Positions 1 to 5,163 of a stretch of DNA of 5,163 nt are shown here, one piece after another. The notes beneath the pieces were generated by a model. It searched no databases. It saw nothing but the letters and a program-made list of their open reading frames with translations, and was not told the DNA's origin. Source of the DNA: Geothrix sp. (GTDB lineage: Bacteria; Acidobacteriota; Holophagae; Holophagales; Holophagaceae); NCBI GenBank assembly GCA_023701165.1, contig JAMPXL010000118.1, forward strand, positions 1 to 5,163. The letters run 5' to 3'. The position numbers were made by a program, and so were the translations under genes. Position 1 is the first letter of the stretch. Every line of letters begins with the position of its first letter.

Positions 1-498
1 CACCTTGATCTGGCCCAGGTCCTGGCAGGTCTCGATGAGGATGGCATCGGCACCGCCGTCCAGCAGGCCGTCCATCTGCACGCGGTAAGAGGCCAGCAGC
101 TCCGCGTAGCCCACGTGGCCCAGGGTGATGAGCTTGGTGCCCGGTCCCACGGAGCCGATGACGAAGCGGGGCCGGTCGAAGCTGCGGGCCACCTCCTTGG
201 CGATGGCGGCCGCCTGCACGTTCAGCTCGTAGGCCTTGTGGGGCAGCCCGAAGTCACCCAGCACCAGCGGATTCGCCCCGAAGGTGTTGGTCTCCACCGC
301 ATCGGCGCCGGCGTTGAAGTAGCTTTCGTGGATCTCCCGGATCCACTGGGGCCGGCGTTCGGTCAGCAGGTCCACGCAGCCCTCCAGGGCGGCGCCACCG
401 TAGTCCTCCATGGTGGGCTTGCGGGCGAAGATCTGCGTGCCCATGCCGCCGTCCAGCAGCAGCACCTTGTCGCGGAGGATGGCGTCGAGGGTGGTCAT
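1..498 (-). CDS. metH: Cobalamin-dependent methionine synthase MetH, N-terminal part (runs off the window)
   Basis: Cytoplasmic enzyme that transfers a methyl group from 5-methyltetrahydrofolate through cobalamin to homocysteine, giving methionine. The window holds the first 166 residues, all within the homocysteine-binding barrel, with an open frame to base 1. Visible motifs are LLLDGGMGT (residues 13-21), ETNTFGAN (69-76), GSVGPGTKL (115-123) and ILIETCQDL (153-161). The SVGP-TKL-TLGH and ETCQDL-QIK stretches match the long MetH proteins of cyanobacteria and actinobacteria better than stand-alone homocysteine methyltransferases. The zinc cysteines and the folate, cobalamin and activation domains would lie beyond the edge, so full-length MetH is inferred. 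The ATG at 498 is one base after the ferredoxin stop codon (TGA at 502-500). A weak GGGA ribosome site lies about 7 bases upstream, inside the ferredoxin gene, suggesting translational coupling. Confidence 0.9.
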   Translation of the reverse strand, partial: MTTLDAILRDKVLLLDGGMGTQIFARKPTMEDYGGAALEGCVDLLTERRPQWIREIHESYFNAGADAVETNTFGANPLVLGDFGLPHKAYELNVQAAAIAKEVARSFDRPRFVIGSVGPGTKLITLGHVGYAELLASYRVQMDGLLDGGADAILIETCQDLGQIKV

Positions 499-499
499 G

Positions 500-787
500 T
501 CACAGTCCCAGGTAGTCGATGGCCACATCGCCGTGGACGGCCACCTGGCAGGCGAGGCGCTGGTCGGGCGGTGCGTCCAGTCCCTGGAGGAAGTCGCGCT
601 CCTCCGGACCGGGGTCGCTGCAATGGTGCAGTCCCTCCGAGATGCGCACACGGCAGGTGCCGCAGGAACCGGTCCGGCAGCCGAAGGTGATGTCCGCCCC
701 CGCCGCATCGGCAATGCGCTGGAGCGAGGTCCCCGCCGGGGCCTCCACCAGCAGATCCTCCAGGAGGAAGTGGACCTTCACACTCAT
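500..787 (-). CDS. [2Fe-2S] ferredoxin of the plant/adrenodoxin fold, upstream of metH
   Basis: A 95-residue soluble electron carrier that fills a single ferredoxin domain and has no signal peptide or membrane segment. The cluster ligands are Cys37, Cys42 and Cys45 in the motif GCRTGSCGTCRVRI, plus Cys80 in RLACQVAVHGDV, a C-x4-C-x2-C-x34-C pattern. Cys56 is an extra, non-canonical cysteine. The ATG at 787 has only a weak GGA site about 6 bases upstream, and no other in-frame start lies nearby. It sits between the reductase fusion gene and metH and ends one base before metH. From this context I infer that it donates electrons either to reductive reactivation of cob(II)alamin in MetH or to the flavin of methylenetetrahydrofolate reductase. 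The sequence does not show the partner. The ferredoxin call is firm; the role is a hypothesis. Confidence 0.9.
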   Translation of the reverse strand: MSVKVHFLLEDLLVEAPAGTSLQRIADAAGADITFGCRTGSCGTCRVRISEGLHHCSDPGPEERDFLQGLDAPPDQRLACQVAVHGDVAIDYLGL

Positions 788-818
788 TTGGCATCCATGG
801 AAAAGACGAACCGATCCA

Positions 819-894
819 CCACGAAGACAGGAAGACCACGAAAACCGATTTGGTTATTCATGACGTTCCTTCGTGGTCTTGGTGGTCTTCGTGG
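819..894. repeat. Long imperfect inverted repeat (CCACGAAGAC-type intergenic element)
   Basis: The two arms are 819-842 and 870-894. Bases 819-828 (CCACGAAGAC) pair perfectly with 885-894, and 832-842 (AAGACCACGAA) pair perfectly with 870-880. These stems of 10 and 11 base pairs are separated by a 3x4 internal loop and capped by a 27-base apical loop. Each arm is itself a degenerate tandem of an ACGAAGAC/AGACCACGAA unit. The element lies in the gap between the reductase fusion gene and the ferredoxin gene. Motifs of this type recur between genes in several bacterial phyla (known from memory, not checked here). No T-tract follows on either strand, so it is not a classical intrinsic terminator. 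It could stabilise or process the mRNA between the two genes, or be a dispersed repeat with no role here. Confidence 0.75.
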
Positions 895-911
895 TTCAAG
901 GTTGTTGCCCT

Positions 912-2777
912 TCATGCGTCCTCCCGCCTGGGCAGGAGCGGTGCCACGAGCTCCACCTGGCCGAAGGGGGCCGACAGCTGGAGGCCCTGGATGCGGGGGC
1001 GGATGGCCTCGATGATCTCCTGGGCGATGGCGAGGCCCTCCTTGACCTGGTCCTCTGCGCTGGTCCACTGGGCCATGCGGGTGAGCAGGCTGGGCGGCAC
1101 GAAGACGCCAGGCACTTCGTTGGCCATGAACTCGGCGTTGCGCAGGCTCTTGAGGGGCCAGATGCCCGCGATGATGGGCAGGCCGCCTTTGCCATCCAGG
1201 GACTCCGTGAAGTCGAGGAAGCGGAAGAGGCTTCCGGCGTCGAAGACCGGCTGGGTGATGACCCACTGGGCCCCGGCCTCCACCTTGTAGCGGTAGCGGG
1301 CCTTCTCTCGGTCGAGGTCCGGGGCCACGGGATTGGCGGCCACCCCCACGCTGAAGGAAGTGGGCTTGCCGATGCTGGCGCCGCCCAGATCGAGGCCGGT
1401 GTTCAGGCGCTTGAGCATGTTCACGAGGCCGATGGCATCCACGTCGAAGACGGCAGTGGCCTGGGGATAGGGCCCCAGCTTCGGTGGATCGCCCGTGACG
1501 GCGAGGAGGTTGCGGAGGCCCAGGCCTGCGGCGCCGAGCAGGTCGCTCTGCATGCCCAGGAGGTTCCGGTCGCGGCAGGCGTAGTGGAGGATGGCCTCCA
1601 GCCCCACCTGCTGCTCGATGATGAGGGCCGTGGCCAGGGCCGACATGCGGGCGATGGCGCGGGGGCCGTCGGGCACGTTGATGGCATCCACGCCCAGGGC
1701 CCGGCACTGACGGGTCTTGGCCACGAGCTTGTCGTATTCCATGCCCTTGGGGGGCACCAGCTCCACGGTGTGGACGAACTCCCCCTGGGCCAGCTTGAGG
1801 CTGAAGCGGCTGCGGAAGGCGAAGGGGACTTCGGGCTGGGGCTGCTCATGGGGCTTCAGCTCGAAGCCCGTCCCGGCCTGGACGAAGGCCCGCTCCTGGC
1901 GGAAGGCTCCCCGCATGGCGCGGATGTGGGCGGGCGTGGTGCCGCTGCAGCCACCCACGGCCCGGGCGCCCGCGGCCAGAGCCCGTGCGGCGAAGCCGCC
2001 CAGGTACTCGGGGCTGGCCCCGTAGATGAGGCGGCCATCGACCAGATGAGGCAGGCCCGGATTCGGCTGGAGGACGATGGGCTTGGCGGTGACGGCCTTC
2101 AGCCGGTCCAGCAGGCGCAGGTGCGGGGCGGGCCCGTTTCCGCCGATGAGGCCCACGAGGTCGGCGCCCCAGACATCCAGCTGCTTGATGAACCAGTCGG
2201 GCTCGGCGCCGAAGAGGGCCTGGCCGTCGTCGTTGGTGGTCATCAGGGCGGCGATGGGCAGGGGGCTGAGGTCCTGGACGGCGAGAAGGGCCTGGTGGAT
2301 CTCGTTCAGATCCTCGAAGCCCTCCAGCGCGATCAGGTCCGCGCCTGCTTCGATGAGGGGAACCGCCTGTTCCCGGAAGAAGGCGCGGGCCTCCTCGAAG
2401 GAGGTGGGTCCCCAGGGTTCGATGCGAACGCCCAGAGGGCCAATGCAGCCCGCCACCCAGGCGCGGACTCCCTGCTGGGCGATGGCCTGTTTTGCCAGCG
2501 CCACGCCCTCCCGGTTGATCAGGTCGAGCTGGCCCTCCAGGCCCCGGGCCGCCAGTTTCAGGTGGTTGGCGCCCCAGGTGTTGCTGGTGAGCACCTGGGC
2601 CCCCGCTGCCAGGAACTCGCCGTGGATGGCCAGCAGCAGGTCCGGCGCCTTGAGGTTGCACTCCTCGAAGCTGCGCTGGAGGGTGATGCCGCGGTCATGC
2701 AGGGCCGTGGCCGCGCTTCCGTCGAAGAGGAAGCATTCGCCCGCGTCGAGGGCCTGCTGGAAGGTGGTCTGGGTCAT
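912..2777 (-). CDS. yitJ: Bifunctional homocysteine S-methyltransferase (zinc site degenerate) / 5,10-methylenetetrahydrofolate reductase, YitJ type
   Basis: A 621-residue cytoplasmic fusion, close in length to Bacillus subtilis YitJ as I recall it (about 610); the symbol is by homology. Residues 1-295 form a homocysteine methyltransferase barrel, with FDGSAAT (18-24), SNTWGANHLKL (65-75) and LQPNPGLPHLVDGR (236-249). Residues 335-595 form the reductase that makes 5-methyltetrahydrofolate from methylenetetrahydrofolate on FAD. It shows VELVPPKG (338-345), HYACRDRN (398-405), AVTGDPPKLGPYPQAT (426-441), FDVDAIGL (444-451) and WVITQPVFD (505-513). Oddly, the zinc motifs of the first domain are altered: GLIGGNGP at 209-216 replaces the family G-x-N-C, and GGCS at 275-278 replaces GGCC. 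Only Cys277 of the three usual ligands remains. The start at 2777 is preferred over in-frame ATGs at 2813 and 2807. It has an AGGCG site at 2787-2783, gives the family length, and leaves the riboswitch leader untranslated. A SAM-I riboswitch lies upstream, and the ferredoxin and metH lie downstream. Confidence 0.93.
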   Translation of the reverse strand: MTQTTFQQALDAGECFLFDGSAATALHDRGITLQRSFEECNLKAPDLLLAIHGEFLAAGAQVLTSNTWGANHLKLAARGLEGQLDLINREGVALAKQAIAQQGVRAWVAGCIGPLGVRIEPWGPTSFEEARAFFREQAVPLIEAGADLIALEGFEDLNEIHQALLAVQDLSPLPIAALMTTNDDGQALFGAEPDWFIKQLDVWGADLVGLIGGNGPAPHLRLLDRLKAVTAKPIVLQPNPGLPHLVDGRLIYGASPEYLGGFAARALAAGARAVGGCSGTTPAHIRAMRGAFRQERAFVQAGTGFELKPHEQPQPEVPFAFRSRFSLKLAQGEFVHTVELVPPKGMEYDKLVAKTRQCRALGVDAINVPDGPRAIARMSALATALIIEQQVGLEAILHYACRDRNLLGMQSDLLGAAGLGLRNLLAVTGDPPKLGPYPQATAVFDVDAIGLVNMLKRLNTGLDLGGASIGKPTSFSVGVAANPVAPDLDREKARYRYKVEAGAQWVITQPVFDAGSLFRFLDFTESLDGKGGLPIIAGIWPLKSLRNAEFMANEVPGVFVPPSLLTRMAQWTSAEDQVKEGLAIAQEIIEAIRPRIQGLQLSAPFGQVELVAPLLPRREDA

Positions 2778-2779
2778 GG

Positions 2780-2799
2780 CTGCGCCTATGGGGCGGCAG
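2780..2799 (-). promoter_or_regulatory. Candidate Shine-Dalgarno-sequestering hairpin before the YitJ-type gene
   Basis: Read on the minus strand from 2799 to 2780, the sequence CTGCCGCCCCATAGGCGCAG folds into a hairpin. CTGC pairs with GCAG and GCC with GGC, with one bulged C and a CCATA loop. The 3' arm and loop contain AGGCG (2787-2783), the best ribosome binding site for the ATG at 2777. The hairpin ends two bases before that ATG and lies downstream of the SAM-I aptamer. No uridine-rich terminator is seen in the leader, so translational occlusion is the more likely output of the riboswitch. The fold is read by eye and has not been tested for stability or for a competing antisequestor. Confidence 0.45.
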
Positions 2800-2843
2800 T
2801 CCGTCATCGGCATCCAGGAGGGTTCAGGTCAGTCTGAATCGTT

Positions 2844-2945
2844 CGGTATCTTCCCCCCGGACATGCCGGGGGCAGGAGTTGGCACCTTGCTTTCGCAGGT
2901 TGCCAAGGTTTCACAGGGCCTTTCCCTCCACCTTTCTGGATAGCG
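2844..2945 (-). promoter_or_regulatory. SAM-I (S-box) riboswitch aptamer
   Basis: The S-box core is clear on the minus strand: AGAAAGGTGGAGGGAAAGG from 2937, then CCCTGTGAAACCTTGGCAACC to 2898, then AAGGTGCCAACTCCTGC to 2872. The AGA-GG-GGAGGGA kink-turn, GGCCC, TGAAACC, GGCAACC and GGTGCCAA elements all match the family consensus. P3 is CCTGC-GAAA-GCAAGG (2899-2885, GAAA loop, one bulge). P4 is CCCCCGG (2872-2866) paired with CCGGGGG (2860-2854). P1 is short: TATC (2942-2939) pairs with GATA (2850-2847), extended by two pairs past a C-C mismatch. The family binds S-adenosylmethionine and lowers expression when it is abundant. It lies about 65 bases upstream of the YitJ-type gene, and an S-box also controls yitJ in B. 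subtilis. It probably governs the reductase, ferredoxin and metH if these are cotranscribed. Confidence 0.92.
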
Positions 2946-2999
2946 CTATCGGACTGCCAAAGAACGAGGGTTAAGCATGTGTCAGGGGCGCTTTTCCTG

Positions 3000-4433
3000 T
3001 CAAGGCCCCGGGGGCGGAAGGGGGGCGGGGTGGGCGGTGAGGCCCTTGCGCTTCATGTGGCCCCAGCTGTCCTTGCCGCGGATCCAGTCCAAGGTGCCCT
3101 TCAGGCGCCAGAGCAGCGTCAGCTGGCGGTACCCGAAGTTCTCGGCCACAGCCGCGGCCAGCAGCAGGCACCAGGCCCGGAATCCCTGGTAGCGGTGGCC
3201 GCTGATCTCCTGGAGCACCACCGACATGACGGAGTTCAGCATGCCGAGCAGCAGGGCCACGCAGACGAACAGCAGGGCGAAGGAGCTGTTGAGGGAATGG
3301 GTCCAGAGGGACCAGGCGAACACGAGGTAGCCGGCGATTTCGATGATGGGCGCCAGAGCCTCGAAGACCAGGAAATAGGGCATGGAGAAGAGCCCGATGC
3401 GGCCGTACTTCGGGTTGAAGCACATCCTCCGGTGCCGCCAGAGGGTCTCCAGCAGGCCCCGCTGCCAGCGGTTGCGCTGGCGGCTGAGCTGGTCGAAGTG
3501 CTCGGGGACCTCGGTCCAGCACACAGGATCCGGGACGAGGGTGATGTGGTGCGGACGCTTCCATTCCCGCAGGCACCGGTGGAGGCGCACCACCAGCTCG
3601 AAATCCTCGCCGATGGTGGCGGTCTCCAGGCCCCCGGCGGCCACCACCACGTCCTTGCGGAAGACGCCGAAAGCGCCGCTGACGATGAACATGGTGTCCA
3701 TGGAAGCCAGGCCCACCCGGGCGAAGAGGAAGGCCCGGAGGTACTCCACGATCTGGAAGCGGGCCAGCCAGGAGGAGGGGAGGTGGATGCCCCGGATGCC
3801 CATGGAGGTGACCTTGCAGCCGTTCAGGGGGCGGACTACGCCGCCGGAGGCCACCAGGCCGGGGCGGTCCATGAAGGGACGGGCGATGCGGAGCAGGGCA
3901 TCGTTCTCCAGGAGGCTGTCGCCATCCATGCAGCAGACGAGGGGGTAGCGGGCGAGGTTGATGCCACAGTTCAGGGCGTCGGCCTTGCCGCCCCCGGCCT
4001 TGTCCACCACCACCAGGTTGGGCACGTAGGCGCTTTCGTAGATGCCGCGCACTGCCTTGGTGGGCAGGAGGTGGCGCACCACGCGCTGGCTGGGGTGGAG
4101 CTTGAAGGCCTTGATGAGCCGCTCCAGGGTGGCGTCGGTGCTGCCGTCATTGACCACCACCACCTGGAACTCGGGGTACCGGAGGCTCACCAGGCTGTTG
4201 ACGCTCGCCACGCCCCCGGCCTCCTCGTTGAAGACCGGGCAGATCAGGGTCATGGGCTTGTAGTGGCTGGTTTCGAAGGTGCTGTCGAGGCGGTCGATCC
4301 CGGTGGCGTCCAGGTACCTCCGGATGGACACGAAGGCCCGGAGGATCAGGGAGAGGTGCGTCAGGTGCAGCGCCAGGAAGTAGGCCAGGATGCCCCACAT
4401 GGCGAAGGCGGCGGCGAATCCGCTGAAGCTCAT
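3000..4433 (-). CDS. Membrane-bound family 2 glycosyltransferase, processive type (PgaC/IcaA- or cellulose-synthase-like)
   Basis: A 477-residue inner-membrane protein with a cytoplasmic GT-A catalytic domain, predicted to polymerise or transfer sugars from a nucleotide sugar. An N-terminal membrane helix spans about residues 7-31. The catalytic region shows CPVFNEE (65-71), VVVNDGSTD (92-100), KAGGGKADALNCG (145-157), the DxD motif MDGDS (169-173), GEDFE (275-279) with the likely base Asp277, and QRNRW (319-323), the QxxRW signature of processive beta-glycosyltransferases. Three or four C-terminal membrane helices follow (about 347-378, 384-408 and 418-433), then a proline-rich tail. The start at 4433 overlaps the HEAT gene stop as ATGA and has GGGGG upstream; an in-frame ATG at 4457 would add 8 residues. 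Translational coupling to the HEAT protein is likely. The sugar and product cannot be told from sequence; an exopolysaccharide is the best guess. Confidence 0.88.
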   Translation of the reverse strand: MSFSGFAAAFAMWGILAYFLALHLTHLSLILRAFVSIRRYLDATGIDRLDSTFETSHYKPMTLICPVFNEEAGGVASVNSLVSLRYPEFQVVVVNDGSTDATLERLIKAFKLHPSQRVVRHLLPTKAVRGIYESAYVPNLVVVDKAGGGKADALNCGINLARYPLVCCMDGDSLLENDALLRIARPFMDRPGLVASGGVVRPLNGCKVTSMGIRGIHLPSSWLARFQIVEYLRAFLFARVGLASMDTMFIVSGAFGVFRKDVVVAAGGLETATIGEDFELVVRLHRCLREWKRPHHITLVPDPVCWTEVPEHFDQLSRQRNRWQRGLLETLWRHRRMCFNPKYGRIGLFSMPYFLVFEALAPIIEIAGYLVFAWSLWTHSLNSSFALLFVCVALLLGMLNSVMSVVLQEISGHRYQGFRAWCLLLAAAVAENFGYRQLTLLWRLKGTLDWIRGKDSWGHMKRKGLTAHPAPLPPPGP

Positions 4434-5163
4434 GGATGCCCCCGCTCGTCGGTCCATTCCAGCCGCTCCCGGGCGATGTCCCGGGCGAAGCGGTCAGCCG
4501 CGGGGTCGTCCGCCACATAGGTGAGGGCCGAAACGCCCGCATGGCCCAGGTCCACGAGGCTCTGGGCCGCGTTGCGGCGGGCCTCGTAGACGGGGTCGGC
4601 CATCAGCCGCAGCAGCTCAGGGATGGCGGAGGGCCCGCCGAGCACGCCCAGGGCCCGGGCGGTCTGGGTGCGGATCTCCCAGGCAGGGTCGGAGGCGAAG
4701 GGCAGCACTTCGGGGTAGACCGTGGGATCCGCGAGGATGATGAGCGCCTTCAGGGCTGAGACCCTGAGATCCACCTGCGGAATCTCCAGCAGCGCGATCA
4801 GGCGGGGCAGGGAGGCCCGGTGGCGGTGGGACCCCACCAGCAGCGCGAAGAGGACCCAGGGCTCCGGGCGGCGTTCCGGAGGTTCCAGGTTGTCCTCCAT
4901 CCAGGGCAGCAGGTCGGGTCCGAAGCCCGCCAGCACCCGCAGCTGCCGTTCGCGCTGGTAGAGGTTCTGCCGCTCGATCCAGGCCAGCACGGGGGCGGCA
5001 TAACCGAGGTCCCGGCTGTGGGCCAGGGCGCGGGCCGCGGCATGCGCCACGAAGGGCACCGGATCCTCCAGGAGGGGGAGGACCAGGTCGAGGTACCCGT
5101 GGAGCCGCTGATGGGGCCGCCGGTCCGGCTGCTCGGCCAGCGGCGGCGGGCCATGTTCCGCTG
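4430..5163 (-). CDS. HEAT-repeat protein, C-terminal part (N-terminus beyond the window)
   Basis: The frame is open to the window edge, with the first complete codon at 5161-5159, so the true start lies outside and about 244 codons are visible. A GTG at 5059 is in frame but falls inside a helical repeat (LDLVLPLLEDPVPFVAHAAARAL), so it is unlikely to be the real start. The first visible residues are rich in Pro and charged residues (GPPPLAEQPDRRPHQ), like a linker. The rest is a string of paired amphipathic helices of HEAT type, such as LPRLIALLEIPQVDLRVSAL, VLPFASDPAWEIRTQTARAL and IPELLRLMADPVYEARRNAA. HEAT solenoids bind proteins and have no catalytic residues. The stop overlaps the glycosyltransferase start by four bases (ATGA), so this protein is probably a partner or regulator of that membrane enzyme. 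I do not recognise a specific named gene. Any upstream membrane anchor is out of view. Confidence 0.85.
   Translation of the reverse strand, partial: AEHGPPPLAEQPDRRPHQRLHGYLDLVLPLLEDPVPFVAHAAARALAHSRDLGYAAPVLAWIERQNLYQRERQLRVLAGFGPDLLPWMEDNLEPPERRPEPWVLFALLVGSHRHRASLPRLIALLEIPQVDLRVSALKALIILADPTVYPEVLPFASDPAWEIRTQTARALGVLGGPSAIPELLRLMADPVYEARRNAAQSLVDLGHAGVSALTYVADDPAADRFARDIARERLEWTDERGHP

Noticed and set aside
784..1707. 307-codon minus-strand frame overlapping the YitJ-type gene and running through the inverted repeat
   Set aside because: It is out of frame with the reductase domain, its product is Pro/Arg/Gly-rich, and its apparent extension past 912 only reflects a chance lack of stops through the intergenic repeat.
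873..2837. 654-codon open frame on the plus strand opposite the YitJ-type gene
   Set aside because: It is antisense to a clearly conserved gene. Its product is a low-complexity Gly/Ala/Glu/His-rich string with no motif, as expected from complementing GC-rich codons.
2824..2839. Small hairpin TTCAG-CTGAA in the leader as an intrinsic terminator
   Set aside because: It has only five base pairs and is followed by CCCTCC rather than a uridine run, so it does not meet the pattern of a terminator.
2957..2985. Possible promoter for the riboswitch operon: CTGACA at 2985-2980 as a -35 box
   Set aside because: The -35 match is good, but at 17 bases spacing the -10 position reads CTTTGG, which is poor. 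A promoter must lie in or above this gap, but I cannot place it.
2979..4520. 513-codon open frame on the plus strand opposite the glycosyltransferase
   Set aside because: Same cause: a shadow of GC-rich coding sequence, rich in Gly, His, Val and Ala, with no recognisable fold. The minus-strand frame carries all the glycosyltransferase motifs.
4430..5059. GTG at 5059 as the start of the HEAT-repeat gene
   Set aside because: The same frame continues upstream to the window edge with HEAT-like helix sequence (LDLVLPLLEDPVPF), so the GTG is an internal valine and the gene is partial.

Overview
This is a GC-rich bacterial window in which every supported gene lies on the minus strand, so transcription runs from high to low coordinates. 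The gene set is a B12-dependent methionine synthase, a bifunctional homocysteine methyltransferase/methylenetetrahydrofolate reductase, a SAM-I riboswitch, and a HEAT-repeat protein paired with a family 2 glycosyltransferase. GC-rich coding, short or overlapping gene junctions, and a CCACGAAGAC-type intergenic inverted repeat suggest an environmental bacterium. My best guess is Acidobacteriota of the Holophaga/Geothrix type, but this is inference and no marker gene in the window proves it.

Layout in transcription order. From 5163 to 4430 is the C-terminal part of a HEAT-repeat protein that runs off the window edge. Its stop codon overlaps the start of a membrane-bound processive-type glycosyltransferase (4433-3000) in an ATGA junction, so the two are probably coupled. 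A 222-base gap (2999-2778) follows. It holds a well-conserved SAM-I (S-box) riboswitch at 2945-2844 and a small hairpin at 2799-2780 that encloses the likely ribosome binding site of the next gene. That gene (2777-912) is a YitJ-type fusion of a homocysteine S-methyltransferase domain to methylenetetrahydrofolate reductase. A 124-base gap (911-788) carries a long imperfect inverted repeat. It is followed by a small [2Fe-2S] ferredoxin (787-500) and, one base later, the start of metH (498 to the left window edge).

The lower half reads as a one-carbon/methionine cluster under SAM feedback. The reductase makes 5-methyltetrahydrofolate, MetH uses it to methylate homocysteine, and the ferredoxin is well placed to supply electrons to MetH reactivation or to the reductase. 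The most striking point is that the homocysteine methyltransferase half of the fusion protein has lost two of the three cysteines that bind the catalytic zinc in this family, while its reductase half keeps its motifs. The fusion therefore probably works as a reductase with a degenerate or repurposed N-terminal domain, leaving methionine synthesis to MetH. The upper half (HEAT protein plus glycosyltransferase) looks like part of a separate exopolysaccharide or envelope locus.
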